Below are positions 1 to 9,846 of a stretch of 64,000 nucleotides of DNA, piece by piece. Under the pieces are notes generated by a model. The model made no database searches, was not told where the DNA came from, and saw nothing but the letters and a program-made list of their open reading frames with translations. Made by a program: the position numbers and the translations under genes. The stretch spans positions 434,001 to 498,000 of the forward strand of contig NZ_VTFU01000002.1 in assembly GCF_009192735.1 (NCBI RefSeq). The letters are read 5' to 3'. This DNA is from Arthrobacter gandavensis (GTDB lineage: Bacteria; Actinomycetota; Actinomycetes; Actinomycetales; Micrococcaceae). How positions within the stretch are numbered: the first letter of the stretch is position 1; every line of letters starts with the position of its first letter.

Positions 1-2132
1 GCCACTGAGTGGTCGTGTTCCTCTTCCTCCTCGTGGGCGCGCAGCACCACCATGGACTTGGCAGCCACGGTGATTTGGCCGTCAGCGGGAATGGGCGCTG
101 AGTCGGCGTACTCCCCCGCAGTATCGATGACCTCGTCCCACATCGGCGCGTATTCCTTCGACGGAATCGTCACCTTGACGGATTCGTCGTGGGCGTTGAA
201 GTAGAGCAGGAAGTTCAGGTCGGTGATCCGCTGTCCGCGGGCGTCCTTGCCGGAAATGCCCTGGCCGTTCAGGAAAACGCCCAGTGAGCGGCTGACCGGG
301 GTGTCCCAGTCGTCCGGGGTCATCGGCGTGCCGTCCTCGGTCAACCAGACGATGTCCGGCAGCGCCTCGCCCTCGCCCCGGCGCACCGGGCGGCCGTCGA
401 AGAAGCGGCGGCGCCGGAAGGTCGGGTGTTCGGCCCGCAACGTGTTCACCGCTGCGGTGAATTCCATCAGCGGGGCGTCCATGTGCTCCCAGTTGATCCA
501 GCTGAGTTCCGAGTCCTGGGCATAGGTGTTGTTGTTGCCCTGCTGGGTTCGGCCCAGTTCGTCGCCGTGCGCGATCATCGGCACGCCCTGCGAGAGCAGC
601 AGAGTGGCCAGGAAGTTCCGCTGCTGCCGGGCACGAAGGGAGAGCACCGTCGGATCGTCCGTGGGGCCCTCCACACCGCAGTTCCAGGAGCGGTTGTGGG
701 ATTCGCCGTCGTTATTGTCTTCGCCGTTGGCTTCGTTGTGCTTCTCGTTGTAGGACACCAGGTCATGCAGCGTGAAGCCGTCATGGGCGGTGACAAAGTT
801 GATCGAGGCCACCGGACGGCGGGCCGAGGACTCGTACAGGTCTGCCGATCCCGTAATGCGCGACGCAAACTCGCCCAGGGTCGACGGCTCTCCGCGCCAG
901 AAGTCGCGCACCGTGTCGCGGTACTTGCCGTTCCATTCGGTCCACTGCGGCGGGAAATTGCCCACCTGGTAACCGCCCGGGCCAATGTCCCAGGGCTCGG
1001 CGATCAGTTTTACCTGGGAGACTACGGGGTCCTGCTGCACCAGTTCGAAGAAGGTGGACAGGCGGTCGACGTCGTAGAACTCGCGGGCCAGCGTGGAGGC
1101 AAGGTCGAACCGAAATCCGTCCACATGCATTTCGGTGACCCAGTAACGCAGCGAGTCCATCAGCAGCTGCAGCGAGTGCGGGTTCCCGACGTTCAGTGAG
1201 TTTCCGGTCCCCGTGTAGTCCATGTAGTACCGCTTGTCGTCATCCATGAGCCGGTAGTAGGCCTGGTTGTCGATGCCGCGGAAGGAGAGCGTGGGGCCCA
1301 GGTGGTTGCCTTCGGCCGTGTGGTTGTAAACCACGTCAAGGATCACTTCGATCCCCGCCAGGTGCAGGGTGCGCACCATGGCTTTGAATTCCTGGACCTG
1401 CTGGCCCTCGTCACCGGTGGCGCTGTAGGTGTTCTGGGGCGCGAAGAAACCGATGGTGTTATAGCCCCAGTAGTTGGAAAGCCCCTTGTCCTGCAGCGTG
1501 GAGTCGTTGACGAACTGATGCACCGGCATCAGCTCGATCGCGGTAATCCCCAGCTTTTGCAGGTGAGCAATCACGGCTGGGTGGGCGACGCCGGCATACG
1601 TGCCGCGCTGTTCCTCAGGGACTTCCGGGTGCAGCTGTGTCAGGCCCTTGACGTGGGCCTCGTAAATGACGGAGCGGTGGTAAGGCACCTTGGGCTTGCG
1701 GTCGCCGTCCCAGTCGAAGAAGGGGTTGATGACAACGCCCATCATCATGTGAGACGCGGAATCCTCGTCATTGCGGGAGTTCTCGTCGCCGAAGTTGTAG
1801 CCAAACAGGGACTGATCCCAGTCGATTTCGCCGGCCACGGCCTTGGCGTAGGGATCCAGCAGGAGCTTGTTGGGGTTGCAGCGGTTGCCGTTCTCCGGAT
1901 CGTACGGCCCGTCCACCCGGTAACCGTACTTCTGTCCGGGCTGAACATGGGGCAGATAGCAGTGCCATACGTAGCCGTCCACCTCAGTGAGGCGGATGCA
2001 CTCCTCGGCTCCGTCGTCGTCGAACAGGCACAGCGTGACCGAATCGGCCACCTCGCTGTACAGTGCGAAATTGGTGCCGTTTCCGTCGTAGGTCGCGCCC
2101 AGCGGATAGGCATCTCCCGGCCAAACTTCCAT
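1..2132 (-). CDS. glgX: Glycogen debranching enzyme GlgX (3' end outside window)
   Basis: It hydrolyses alpha-1,6 branches of glycogen and maltodextrin in the cytoplasm. About 710 residues are visible, and the stop lies beyond base 1. An N-terminal CBM48-like region (about residues 10-100) precedes a GH13 barrel. All four conserved GH13 blocks are readable: DVVYNHT near 267, GFRFDLAS near 342 (nucleophile Asp), IAEPWD near 380 (acid Glu) and TAHDGFT near 450. The ATG at 2132 is chosen because AGGAG lies about 7 bases upstream and the protein opens MEVWPGDAYPLGA, typical for the family. GlgX proteins are usually near 700 residues, so very little should be missing. No classical promoter was found in the 77 bp before it, which is AT-rich. 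Confidence 0.95.
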   Translation of the reverse strand, partial: MEVWPGDAYPLGATYDGNGTNFALYSEVADSVTLCLFDDDGAEECIRLTEVDGYVWHCYLPHVQPGQKYGYRVDGPYDPENGNRCNPNKLLLDPYAKAVAGEIDWDQSLFGYNFGDENSRNDEDSASHMMMGVVINPFFDWDGDRKPKVPYHRSVIYEAHVKGLTQLHPEVPEEQRGTYAGVAHPAVIAHLQKLGITAIELMPVHQFVNDSTLQDKGLSNYWGYNTIGFFAPQNTYSATGDEGQQVQEFKAMVRTLHLAGIEVILDVVYNHTAEGNHLGPTLSFRGIDNQAYYRLMDDDKRYYMDYTGTGNSLNVGNPHSLQLLMDSLRYWVTEMHVDGFRFDLASTLAREFYDVDRLSTFFELVQQDPVVSQVKLIAEPWDIGPGGYQVGNFPPQWTEWNGKYRDTVRDFWRGEPSTLGEFASRITGSADLYESSARRPVASINFVTAHDGFTLHDLVSYNEKHNEANGEDNNDGESHNRSWNCGVEGPTDDPTVLSLRARQQRNFLATLLLSQGVPMIAHGDELGRTQQGNNNTYAQDSELSWINWEHMDAPLMEFTAAVNTLRAEHPTFRRRRFFDGRPVRRGEGEALPDIVWLTEDGTPMTPDDWDTPVSRSLGVFLNGQGISGKDARGQRITDLNFLLYFNAHDESVKVTIPSKEYAPMWDEVIDTAGEYADSAPIPADGQITVAAKSMVVLRAHEEEEEHDHSV

Positions 2133-2209
2133 GTAGAGCTCCTGACTAGTCCAGATGACAACAAAGAATAGTATGTCTACTTTCTTTCTACCTCAGACTG
2201 GGCCCAGCA

Positions 2210-3739
2210 TTAAACGGCGCCCGTTGCCACCTTCCCGGACACGAGGTCCCTGATGACGGTCCGCACGGACTCCGGCAGGGCTGAGGGCTCCACCGGCCCG
2301 GTTTTCGCGGCCCATCTTCCCGCCAGTCCGTGAATCGTGGCGGCGGCGGCCGCCAGCGCTGCGTAGTGCCCCGGAGGGGGCGGCGCTTCCGGATCCCGGC
2401 CCCGGCGGTCAGTGGCCAGCAGCGCTCCCAGGATGCCGGAGAGCGTGTCGCCGCTGCCCGCGGCGGCGAGCCAGGGTGTCGCCTCGGCCTGGCTGTAGGT
2501 TTCCCCGGAAGGCGCCGCAGTGATCGTGGCCCAGCCCTTCAGCAGGACCGTGGCCCCGGTCAGCTCGGCTGCACGGCGGGCGTGGCGCAGCGGATCGGCT
2601 TCCACGAGGTCCCGGGTGATGTCCTCCGCGCCGAGCCTGGCCAGGAGGGCGGTGAGCTCGCCGGCGTGCGGAGTGAGAATGACCTGCGGTCCCAGCCCGG
2701 GCTCCGCATAGCCCACGGCATCGGCGTCGACGACAACCGGCAGTCCCGATGCCATGGCGTCCAGGGCACGCCGGCGCTGGTCCTCGTCCGCTCCGGCTCC
2801 GGGGCCCGCAAGCCAGGCCTGGACGTGGGTGCCCGGAACGGCGGCGGTTGCGCAGACCGCTTCGGGATGCGTGGAGTTGATCAGCCGGCATACCGATTCG
2901 GGGCCCAGATAGCGGACCATGCCGACGCCGGTGGCCAGCGCTGCCCCCGTGGCCAGGACCGCCGCGCCCGGGTAGGTCGATGATCCCGCGGCGATGCCCA
3001 GGACTCCGCGGCTGTATTTGTGGTCAGTCTTCCGGGGAACCGATACCAGGGCCGCCACGTCGGCGGTCCCGAGCCTGCGCACATCGGGTTCCGGCGGCAG
3101 CTCCAGTCCAATGTCCACGTAGTGGATCCGCCCGGCGGCCAGCGCCCCGGGGCCGGCCAGCAGGCCGGTCTTGACGGCACCGAAGGTAACGGTGACGTCC
3201 GCGGGGATGTAGTCAGCCCCGGCCGCTCCCGTGTCCGCGTCGATTCCGCTGGGCAGGTCGCAGGCGACGATCAGCGGCGGGCGGGCGGACGTCAGGTGCT
3301 GCGACAGTTGTGCGGCGTCTCCGCGCAGCCCTCCCCTGCCGCCGGTGCCGAGGATTCCGTCGATGAGCAGGTCAGCGGCCGAGCAACGGGCCGCGGCCTG
3401 CGGCACTCCGGCGGACAGCGCCAGCACTCGGCCGCCCTGCCGCCGGAATTCCGCCAGCGCTTCAGGGTGGGCCGCCGGCGCCGTCAGGACAGCCGTGATG
3501 CCCGCACCACGCCGCGCCAGCCGCGCGGCGGCATAGAGGGCATCACCGCCGTTGTTGCCTGCGCCGGCCAGAACCGTCACACGGGACCCGTAGAGGGAAC
3601 CGCGGGTCTCCAGCAGTTCCCGGACACAGGCGGCATACAGTCCGTAGGCGGCCCTCTGCATCAGTGCGGGTCCATGCCCGGCGTCGAGCAACGGCTTTTC
3701 AGCGGCCCGCACAGCGGTGCCGGAGTACGCACTGATCAT
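2210..3739 (-). CDS. nnr: Bifunctional NAD(P)H-hydrate epimerase / ADP-dependent dehydratase
   Basis: This repair enzyme converts damaged hydrated NAD(P)H back to NAD(P)H. The 509-residue protein joins an epimerase domain (YjeF_N, about 1-225, with GAGNNGGDAL at 59-68) to a ribokinase-like dehydratase domain (about 235-500). The dehydratase part shows VVVDADAV, LTPHAGE and the anion-hole motif GSGDTLSG near 430. The ATG start lies only 9 bp from the acpS stop, so it is the last gene of a glmS-acpS-nnr unit. Linkage of nnr to acpS is common in bacteria. Length and motifs match the fused form, and nothing is missing. Confidence 0.95.
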   Translation of the reverse strand: MISAYSGTAVRAAEKPLLDAGHGPALMQRAAYGLYAACVRELLETRGSLYGSRVTVLAGAGNNGGDALYAAARLARRGAGITAVLTAPAAHPEALAEFRRQGGRVLALSAGVPQAAARCSAADLLIDGILGTGGRGGLRGDAAQLSQHLTSARPPLIVACDLPSGIDADTGAAGADYIPADVTVTFGAVKTGLLAGPGALAAGRIHYVDIGLELPPEPDVRRLGTADVAALVSVPRKTDHKYSRGVLGIAAGSSTYPGAAVLATGAALATGVGMVRYLGPESVCRLINSTHPEAVCATAAVPGTHVQAWLAGPGAGADEDQRRRALDAMASGLPVVVDADAVGYAEPGLGPQVILTPHAGELTALLARLGAEDITRDLVEADPLRHARRAAELTGATVLLKGWATITAAPSGETYSQAEATPWLAAAGSGDTLSGILGALLATDRRGRDPEAPPPPGHYAALAAAAATIHGLAGRWAAKTGPVEPSALPESVRTVIRDLVSGKVATGAV

Positions 3740-3748
3740 GGGTCCAGA

Positions 3749-4099
3749 CTAGCCCTCGGCTACCACCATTGCCGTGGCAACATCGCCGTCATGGCTCAGC
3801 GAAAGGTGCCAGGTGCGGACACCCTTGGCTTCCGCAGCCGCTGCCACGGTGCCCCGAACATTGACGCTGGGGGCGCCGGCGGCGTCCAGGTCCACCTGGC
3901 AGTCCTGCCAGTTCATGCCCGCCGGCGCGCCGAGTGCCTTGGCCACCGCTTCCTTTGCCGCGAAGCGGGCGGCGAGGGACCGCAGGTTCAGTTCCCGTTC
4001 GGCCGGAACGAACAGCCGCGCCCGGAGGCCGGGTGTCCGTTCCAGCTGGCGTCCGAAACGCGGCACGTCCACCACATCCACGCCAATGCCGATGATCAC
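3749..4099 (-). CDS. acpS: Holo-[acyl-carrier-protein] synthase
   Basis: It transfers 4'-phosphopantetheine from CoA to a serine of acyl carrier protein, activating fatty-acid synthesis. The 116-residue length is normal for trimeric Acp[13 protein letters not shown] contains the metal-binding Asp8, and [13 protein letters not shown] contains Glu50. The C-terminal HLSLSHDG motif is also present. The start is GTG at 4099, three bases after the glmS stop, so translation is probably coupled. The substrate link to coaA (CoA synthesis), which starts divergently just beyond glmS, is noteworthy. Confidence 0.95.
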   Translation of the reverse strand: MIIGIGVDVVDVPRFGRQLERTPGLRARLFVPAERELNLRSLAARFAAKEAVAKALGAPAGMNWQDCQVDLDAAGAPSVNVRGTVAAAAEAKGVRTWHLSLSHDGDVATAMVVAEG

Positions 4100-4102
4100 C
4101 GG

Positions 4103-5998
4103 TTATTCGACCGTAACTGACTTGGCGAGGTTCCTCGGCTGGTCCACATCGAACCCCTTGGCGGTTGCCAGGGCACACGCGAAGATCTGCAGCGGAACAG
4201 TGGTCAGCAGCGGCGCGAGCAGCGTGGGCGTCTCGGGAACGTAGAAGACGTGCTCGGCATAGGCCTTGACCGCGTCGTCGCCCTCTTCGGCAATCACGAT
4301 GGTCTTGGCGCCGCGGGCACGGATTTCCTGGATGTTGGAAACCACCTTGGCGTGCAGCGAATCGCGGCCGCGGGGAGAGGGAACCACCACGAATACGGGC
4401 TGGCCTTCCTCAATGAGCGCAATCGGTCCGTGCTTGAGCTCGCCGGCGGCGAAGCCCTCCGCATGGATGTAGGCCAGCTCCTTCAGCTTGAGGGCGCCCT
4501 CCATCGCAACGGGGAACCCGACGTGGCGGCCCAGGAAGAGCACGGACTTGGCATCAGCCATCAGTTCCGCGAGTTCCTTGATCTGTCCTGAGTTGTCCAG
4601 CACCTGCTGGATCTTGGCGGGAACCTTGCCGAGGTCCGTCAGCATGTCCTTGATTTCGCCCTGGAACTTGTCCCCGCGAAGCTGGGCAAGGTACAGGCCC
4701 AGCAGGTAAGCGGCGGTGATCTGCGCCAGGAAGGCCTTGGTGGAAGCCACAGCGATTTCGGGGCCGGCGTGGGTGTACAGCACGGCGTCGGACTCGCGCG
4801 GGATGGTGGAGCCGTTGGTGTTACAGATGGCGAGCACCTTGGCGCCCTGCTCCTTGGCGTAACGGACCGCCATGAGCGTGTCCATGGTTTCGCCGGACTG
4901 GGAAATGGCAACGATCAGCGTGTGGCCGTCAACAATCGGGTCGCGGTAGCGGAACTCGTGGCTGAGCTCGACCTCCACCGGGATGCGGCACCAGTGCTCG
5001 ATGGCGTACTTGGCGACCTGGCCGGCGTAGGCGGACGTTCCGCACGCCAGGACCATGATCTTGTTGATGCCCTTGAGCTCTTCGGGATCGATGCGCAGTT
5101 CGTCCAGGGTCAGGCGCCCGTCAGCGTCGGAACGGCCCAGCAGGGTGTCGCCCACAGCCTGCGGCTGGTCGTTGATTTCCTTCTCCATGAAGGACGGGTA
5201 ACCGCCCTTTTCCGCTGCGGCGGCGTCCCAGTTAACCTCGAACTCGGTGCCGGAGGCGGGCTCGCCGTAGAAGTCTGTGATCTCCACCAGTTCGGGGGTG
5301 ATGCTGACGATCTGGTCCTGTCCAAGCTCCACGGCGCGGCGCGTGAAGTCGATAAAGCCTGAAACGTCTGATCCGAGGAAGTTCTCACCGTCGCCCAGCC
5401 CGACGACGAGCGGGGAGTTGCGGCGCGCGGCCACTACCAGGTCCGGTGAGTCCGCGTGGATTGCCAGCAGCGTGAAGGCACCCTCCAGTCGGCGGCAGGC
5501 CAGCTGCATTGACAGGGCCAGGTCCCCGGCGCCTTCGCCGCGGTACACGGACGCCAGCAGCGCCGCGGCAACCTCGGTGTCGGTTTCGGAAATGAATTCG
5601 GCGCCGGCTTCGAGCAGCTCGGCCTTGAGCTCGGCGAAATTCTCGATGATGCCGTTGTGGATGACTGCCAGGCGGCCATCGTCCGCCAGGTGCGGGTGGG
5701 CGTTTTCATCCGTGGGTCCGCCGTGGGTTGCCCAGCGGGTGTGGCCGATGCCGGTGGTTGCCTCAGGCAGCGGGGCGGCAGCGAGTTCGGCCGTCAGGTT
5801 GGCCAACTTGCCCGACTTCTTGCGGGAGTCAATCCCGGCGTCGGTCAGGACGGCTACGCCGGCCGAATCGTACCCGCGGTATTCCAGCCGGCGCAGGCCC
5901 TCCATGACGACGTCGAGCGCGCCATGGTCATGGCTCTTGAGCTCACCTGCGGCGGCGGCACTGGGGCGGCGGCCGGCATATCCAACAATTCCACACAT
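4103..5998 (-). CDS. glmS: Glutamine--fructose-6-phosphate aminotransferase (isomerizing)
   Basis: It makes glucosamine-6-phosphate from fructose-6-phosphate and glutamine, the first step to UDP-GlcNAc and peptidoglycan. The protein has 631 residues. The class II glutaminase domain begins MCGIVGY, so Cys2 becomes the N-terminal nucleophile after Met removal; [20 protein letters not shown] and HNGIIEN follow. Two SIS domains fill the C-terminal half, and the protein ends NLAKSVTVE, the expected C-terminal loop. The frame is open far upstream, but the catalytic Cys fixes the start at 5998. There is no Shine-Dalgarno sequence, while a TAGTCT box ends 7 bases before the ATG, suggesting a leaderless mRNA. 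No glmS ribozyme could fit in the 124 bp before coaA. Confidence 0.97.
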   Translation of the reverse strand: MCGIVGYAGRRPSAAAAGELKSHDHGALDVVMEGLRRLEYRGYDSAGVAVLTDAGIDSRKKSGKLANLTAELAAAPLPEATTGIGHTRWATHGGPTDENAHPHLADDGRLAVIHNGIIENFAELKAELLEAGAEFISETDTEVAAALLASVYRGEGAGDLALSMQLACRRLEGAFTLLAIHADSPDLVVAARRNSPLVVGLGDGENFLGSDVSGFIDFTRRAVELGQDQIVSITPELVEITDFYGEPASGTEFEVNWDAAAAEKGGYPSFMEKEINDQPQAVGDTLLGRSDADGRLTLDELRIDPEELKGINKIMVLACGTSAYAGQVAKYAIEHWCRIPVEVELSHEFRYRDPIVDGHTLIVAISQSGETMDTLMAVRYAKEQGAKVLAICNTNGSTIPRESDAVLYTHAGPEIAVASTKAFLAQITAAYLLGLYLAQLRGDKFQGEIKDMLTDLGKVPAKIQQVLDNSGQIKELAELMADAKSVLFLGRHVGFPVAMEGALKLKELAYIHAEGFAAGELKHGPIALIEEGQPVFVVVPSPRGRDSLHAKVVSNIQEIRARGAKTIVIAEEGDDAVKAYAEHVFYVPETPTLLAPLLTTVPLQIFACALATAKGFDVDQPRNLAKSVTVE

Positions 5999-6005
5999 AC
6001 GCCTA

Positions 6006-6011
6006 AGACTA
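6006..6011 (-). promoter_or_regulatory. Candidate -10 box of leaderless glmS promoter
   Basis: Read on the minus strand, TAGTCT (matching TANNNT) ends 7 bases before the glmS ATG. A TTGGTG sequence lies about 19 bases further upstream. No ribosome-binding site is present. This spacing is typical of actinobacterial leaderless transcripts starting at the A of ATG. Confidence 0.45.
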
Positions 6012-6088
6012 CCGGCAGGAGTGCCTACATCACCAAAATACCTGTGCCACCGGCGCACCCCCGCTGCCGGGACCGCGGCACGGCCGTT

Positions 6089-6116
6089 TTGGAATGGCTG
6101 CACGGCAGGGCAGAAT
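6089..6116 (+). promoter_or_regulatory. Candidate leaderless coaA promoter
   Basis: TTGGAA, a 16-base spacer and CAGAAT are followed by 6 bases and then the GTG start of coaA. No Shine-Dalgarno sequence is placed properly before the GTG. The arrangement mirrors the divergent glmS promoter, with about 77 bases between the two -10 boxes and -35 regions. Confidence 0.4.
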
Positions 6117-6122
6117 CGTAAA

Positions 6123-7118
6123 GTGACAGACCGTACAAAGGCAGCCCCCACTCCAGCCAAAGCCTCCGGGAATGCAACGGACAGCGGCTTTTCCCCGTTC
6201 GTGGAACTGGACCGGCAGACATGGTCGCGGCTTTCCAACGAGATACGGTCCCCCCTGAACCAGGACGATATCCTGCGCCTGAGGGGTCTGGGCGAACGCC
6301 TGAGCCTGGACGAGGTCCGGGAGGTCTATCTGCCTCTCTCGCGCCTGCTCAACCTTTACGTTGCGGCGGCAGGGAGGCTGCACAGCGCAACCACCACCTT
6401 CTTGGGCGAGAAGACCACCCGGACACCGTTCGTGATCGGTGTGGCGGGTTCGGTGGCCGTGGGAAAGTCGACGACGGCGCGCGTGCTGCGGGAGATGCTG
6501 CGCCGCTGGCCGGATACGCCAAACGTGGAACTGATCACCACCGACGGATTCCTCTATCCGAACGCCGAGCTGAAGCGCCGGGGCCTGATGGACCGGAAGG
6601 GTTTCCCGGAGTCCTACGACCGCCGGGCCCTGCTGCGCTTTGTCAGCGCCGTCAAGAGCGGAGCGGAGGAAGTGCGCGCGCCGCGTTACTCGCACCTGAC
6701 CTACGACATCGTGCCGGATGAGGAAATTGTCGTACACCGGCCCGACGTGCTGATCGTCGAAGGCCTCAACGTCCTTGCTCCCGCCCGCACCCGTGCAGAT
6801 GGCAGGGCAGGACTGGCCCTGAGCGACTTCTTCGACTTTTCCATTTACGTGGACGCCCGCACCTCCTACATCGAGGAATGGTACGTCCAGCGCTTCATGT
6901 CACTGCGCGGCGGTGCCTTCGCCGATCCGGAATCCTATTTCCACCGCTATGCCGGGCTGACCGACACGGAGGCCCGTGCCACCGCGCTGGACATTTGGAA
7001 GCGCATCAATGAACCGAATCTGGTCACCAATGTGCTGCCGACGCGCGGACGGGCACAGCTGGTGCTGACTAAGGATGCCGACCACTCGGTCACCAGGATG
7101 CTGCTGCGCAAGACATAG
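6123..7118 (+). CDS. coaA: Pantothenate kinase (type I)
   Basis: It phosphorylates pantothenate with ATP, the first and regulated step of CoA synthesis. The protein has 331 residues. Walker [13 protein letters not shown] is at 106-117, followed by [12 protein letters not shown] and [15 protein letters not shown], all typical of type I CoaA. The first in-frame start consistent with family length is GTG at 6123. The frame is open further upstream, but that region overlaps glmS on the other strand. It is the only plus-strand gene in the left 45 kb, divergent from glmS and convergent with glmM. Confidence 0.96.
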   Translation: MTDRTKAAPTPAKASGNATDSGFSPFVELDRQTWSRLSNEIRSPLNQDDILRLRGLGERLSLDEVREVYLPLSRLLNLYVAAAGRLHSATTTFLGEKTTRTPFVIGVAGSVAVGKSTTARVLREMLRRWPDTPNVELITTDGFLYPNAELKRRGLMDRKGFPESYDRRALLRFVSAVKSGAEEVRAPRYSHLTYDIVPDEEIVVHRPDVLIVEGLNVLAPARTRADGRAGLALSDFFDFSIYVDARTSYIEEWYVQRFMSLRGGAFADPESYFHRYAGLTDTEARATALDIWKRINEPNLVTNVLPTRGRAQLVLTKDADHSVTRMLLRKT

Positions 7119-7146
7119 GCCCGGGCCATGTCCTGCTTCCCGGGCC
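7118..7146. terminator. Shared hairpin between convergent coaA and glmM
   Basis: An 8-bp perfect stem (GGCCCGGG with CCCGGGCC) and a 13-base loop begin at the coaA stop codon and end before the glmM stop. There is no clear T-run, so this is a possible bidirectional, non-canonical terminator. Confidence 0.4.
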
Positions 7147-7163
7147 CTCGTCCAGACGAAGTA

Positions 7164-8525
7164 TCAGGCTTCCGTCGGCTCCAGCGCGAGGTTGTTTTCC
7201 ACGGTCTCGGCGAGCTTCGCGGCTACTGATGCAGCGGTGTCCATGTCTTCCGCTTCGACCATGACCCGGACGAGGGCCTCGGTGCCCGAGGGACGGAGCA
7301 GGACACGGCCGGTTTCGCCAAGGGTCGTCCGGGCATCGGCCACGGCACGGAGGACCTCTTCGTTACTGCTGACCGCGGACTTGTCGACGCCCTTGACGTT
7401 GATCAGCACCTGCGGGAGCTTGTTCATGATCTGGGCCAGATCCTTGAGTGTGCGGCCGGTGCGCTTCACCTGTGCGGCAAGCTGCAGCCCGGTGAGGACG
7501 CCGTCGCCGGTGGTGGCGTACTCGGAGAAAATGACATGCCCGGACTGCTCGCCTCCCAGGCTGTAGCCGCCCTCGCGCATGCCCTCCAGCACATAGCGGT
7601 CTCCGACGCCGGTCTCGCGCAGGCTGATGCCCGCTTCACGCAGTGCAAGCTTCAAGCCCAGATTGCTCATCACCGTGGCCACGAGCGTGTCGTCCTTTAG
7701 CTTGCCCGCGGACTTCAGGGCCACGGCCATGATCGCCATGATCTGGTCGCCGTCCACGACGGTTCCCTCATGGTCCACGGCGAGGCAGCGGTCAGCGTCT
7801 CCGTCGTGCGCCACTCCGAGGTCCGCTCCGTGTTCCAGCACTGCGGCCTGCAGCTTTTCCAGATGGGTGGATCCGCAGCCTTCGTTGATGTTTACGCCGT
7901 CGGGATCCGCACCGATGACCGTGACTTCGGCTCCTGCGTCGGCGAAGACCTGGGGCGAGCAGCCGCTCGCGGCACCGTTGGCGCAGTCCAGAACGACCTT
8001 CAGGCCGTCCAGGCGGTTCGGAAGTGTCTGGAGCAGGTGGACGACATAGCGGTCCTCAGCATCCGCAAAGCGGTGGATACGCCCGACGTCGGCACCGGTC
8101 GGACGAAGGTTGGGCCTGCTCATTTCGAGTTCGATATCGTCTTCAGCCGAGTCGTCGAGCTTCTGGCCGCCCCGGGCCAGGAACTTGATGCCGTTGTCCG
8201 GGGCCGCATTATGCGAAGCGGAGATCATGACGCCGAAGTCCGCGTCGAGGTCAGCGACGAGGAAGGCCGCTGCGGGGGTCGGCAGGACGCCGGCGTCGAA
8301 GACGTCAACGCCGGAGCTTGCGAGTCCTGCTTCCACTGCCGCCGAGATGAAGTGTCCGCTGATGCGCGGGTCGCGTGCAACTACTGCAACAGGCCGCCGG
8401 CCGCCTTCCACGCGCCGGTGTCCCAGAACCACGGCAGCCGCCTGCGCCAGGCCCATGGCCACCTCGGCGGTAATCAGGCCATTGGCCAATCCACGGACGC
8501 CGTCAGTTCCAAACAATCTAGTCAT
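7164..8525 (-). CDS. glmM: Phosphoglucosamine mutase
   Basis: It interconverts glucosamine-6-phosphate and glucosamine-1-phosphate, the step after GlmS toward UDP-GlcNAc. The protein has 453 residues. The N-terminus reads [12 protein letters not shown]. The catalytic phosphoserine loop is [12 protein letters not shown] with Ser104, where the usual SASHNP has Ala in place of Pro. The metal loop DGDADR and the C-terminal phosphate-binding [12 protein letters not shown] are intact. The ATG at 8525 has GAGGAAAA upstream at good spacing. It is separated from rpsI by about 340 bp holding a terminator, so it is probably transcribed separately. Confidence 0.96.
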   Translation of the reverse strand: MTRLFGTDGVRGLANGLITAEVAMGLAQAAAVVLGHRRVEGGRRPVAVVARDPRISGHFISAAVEAGLASSGVDVFDAGVLPTPAAAFLVADLDADFGVMISASHNAAPDNGIKFLARGGQKLDDSAEDDIELEMSRPNLRPTGADVGRIHRFADAEDRYVVHLLQTLPNRLDGLKVVLDCANGAASGCSPQVFADAGAEVTVIGADPDGVNINEGCGSTHLEKLQAAVLEHGADLGVAHDGDADRCLAVDHEGTVVDGDQIMAIMAVALKSAGKLKDDTLVATVMSNLGLKLALREAGISLRETGVGDRYVLEGMREGGYSLGGEQSGHVIFSEYATTGDGVLTGLQLAAQVKRTGRTLKDLAQIMNKLPQVLINVKGVDKSAVSSNEEVLRAVADARTTLGETGRVLLRPSGTEALVRVMVEAEDMDTAASVAAKLAETVENNLALEPTEA

Positions 8526-8710
8526 CGCACATTTTCCTCAAACAGGGGGCAGGGCTAAAGGCAGCCCCAGGGGCAACCCACTGGGCTATTGTGCCACTTC
8601 GATGCAGCACCCGACGAAGCGCCGGCAGGTAGACAGGTGATTAGCGTGTCCAAGAACACATGACGGACAGCGCCGGGAGACCGTCGCGTGATGGCCGTAA
8701 AACGCAGAAA

Positions 8711-8738
8711 GTGCGCCTTCCAAAGCTGGAAGACGCAC
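8711..8738. repeat. Inverted repeat upstream of glmM
   Basis: A 12-bp inverted repeat (GTGCGCCTTCCA paired with TGGAAGACGCAC) has one mismatch and a 4-base loop. It lies in the 339-bp interval between glmM and rpsI (8526-8864). No coding sequence is convincing in that interval, and a glmM promoter could not be fixed by eye. Confidence 0.55.
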
Positions 8739-8775
8739 GTTCTGCTGTCTCGATCGCCGAACACATGGCCCCAAC

Positions 8776-8877
8776 CGCTTTTTAGCGCGTGGAGCCAAGC
8801 GCCAAAAAGCGCCGAGGGCCCCAAAGGCCATCCGCTCTGCGGATGGCCTTTGGGTAGGCGCTTTTTAGCGCTTGGAG
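8776..8877. repeat. Imperfect direct repeat of the rpsI 3' end
   Basis: The 19 bases at 8859-8877, which cover the rpsI stop codon and last residues, recur at 8776-8794 with one mismatch, beyond the terminator. The second copy also pairs with 8801-8813 as an inverted repeat. Confidence 0.55.
8804..8866. terminator. Two-tier intrinsic terminator after rpsI
   Basis: An inner 15-bp perfect stem (8820-8834 with 8840-8854, 5-base loop) is enclosed by a 10-bp outer stem ending in five A/T pairs (8804-8813 with 8857-8866). On the minus strand the hairpin finishes with GGCGCTTTTT. The outer stem begins inside the rpsI stop codon. The symmetry means it could also stop plus-strand transcription. Confidence 0.85.
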
Positions 8878-9362
8878 TACTGAGGTGCCTTGCGTGCCTT
8901 CTTGAGACCAGCCTTCTTGCGCTCGATGACGCGGGCGTCACGAGTCAGGTAGCCGGCCTTCTTCAGCGTCGGGCGGTTGTTCTCGCGGTCGATCTCGTTC
9001 AGCGAGCGGGCAACACCAAGACGCAGCGCACCGGCCTGGCCGGAGGGGCCACCGCCGTGGATGCGGGCGATGACGTCGTAGGCGCCATCAAGGTCGAGGA
9101 CCTTGAACGGCTCGTTGACGTCCTGCTGGTGCAGCTTGTTCGGGAAGTAAGCAGCCAGGTCGCGGCCGTTTACCAGCCACTTGCCGGTGCCCGGAACAAC
9201 GCGCACGCGGGCGATGGCCTGCTTGCGGCGGCCAACGGCGGAGCCGGAGACGGTCAGGGCCGGGCGTTCCTTGACAGCTGCTTCTGCTGCGTCAGGGGTT
9301 TCCGAGGTGTAGCTCGAAAGCTCCTCGGTTGTTTCATTGAGCTCTTCAGTGTTCTGAGCCAC
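8865..9362 (-). CDS. rpsI: 30S ribosomal protein S9
   Basis: S9 sits in the head of the small subunit, and its C-terminal tail contacts the P-site tRNA. The protein has 165 residues: a variable acidic N-terminus of about 35 residues, then the core ([14 protein letters not shown]) and the conserved tail KAPQYSKR. The start is GTG at 9362, selected by a strong AAGGAG 6 bases upstream. It follows rplM by 40 bp, the usual L13-S9 operon. The stop codon is built into the terminator stem. Confidence 0.97.
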   Translation of the reverse strand: MAQNTEELNETTEELSSYTSETPDAAEAAVKERPALTVSGSAVGRRKQAIARVRVVPGTGKWLVNGRDLAAYFPNKLHQQDVNEPFKVLDLDGAYDVIARIHGGGPSGQAGALRLGVARSLNEIDRENNRPTLKKAGYLTRDARVIERKKAGLKKARKAPQYSKR

Positions 9363-9402
9363 GATTCTCCTTGAATTAATTCTTTAGTTGGCGGGGCCAG
9401 AA

Positions 9403-9846
9403 CTACTGGGCGACCTGGGTGATTTCGAAGGTCTTGGGCTGCTGGGCTCCATGCGGGTGCTCTGCACCGCGGTAGACCTTGAGCTTGCTGATCTGCTGTG
9501 CAGCCAGGGAATTCTTGGGCAGCATGCCGCGGATGGCCTTCTCAACTGCACGTACCGGATTCGACTCCAGCAGTTCTGCGTAGTTGACGGAGGACAGACC
9601 GCCCGGGTAACCCGAGTGGCGGTAGGCACGCTTCTGTTCGAGCTTGGCGCCGGTGAGGGCAACCTTCTCGGCGTTGATGATGATGACGAAATCGCCCATG
9701 TCCATGTGGGGAGCGAAGGTCGGCTTGTGCTTTCCGCGCAGCAGTGTTGCGGTCTGGCTGGCAAGACGGCCTAGGACAACGTCGGTGGCGTCAATGACGT
9801 GCCACTGGCGGTTGATGTCGCCGGGCTTCGGGGTGTACGTACGCAC
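9403..9846 (-). CDS. rplM: 50S ribosomal protein L13
   Basis: L13 is an early assembly protein of the large subunit. Its 147 residues are the usual length and include [40 protein letters not shown] and the SGYPGG region. The start is GTG at 9846. It is the first gene of the rplM-rpsI operon. Its promoter overlaps the end of truA and leaves a leader of roughly 210 nt. Confidence 0.97.
   Translation of the reverse strand: MRTYTPKPGDINRQWHVIDATDVVLGRLASQTATLLRGKHKPTFAPHMDMGDFVIIINAEKVALTGAKLEQKRAYRHSGYPGGLSSVNYAELLESNPVRAVEKAIRGMLPKNSLAAQQISKLKVYRGAEHPHGAQQPKTFEITQVAQ

Noticed and set aside
2330-4120. Several open frames of 200-370 codons on the plus strand opposite nnr and acpS
   Set aside because: They overlap each other and two genes with clear motifs. 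Their composition (Arg, Gly, Gln-rich) is typical of antisense shadows.
5999-6238. In-frame N-terminal extension of glmS
   Set aside because: GlmS needs Cys2 at the mature N-terminus, so initiation must be at 5998. A glmS ribozyme was also considered and dismissed for lack of space and of the expected core.
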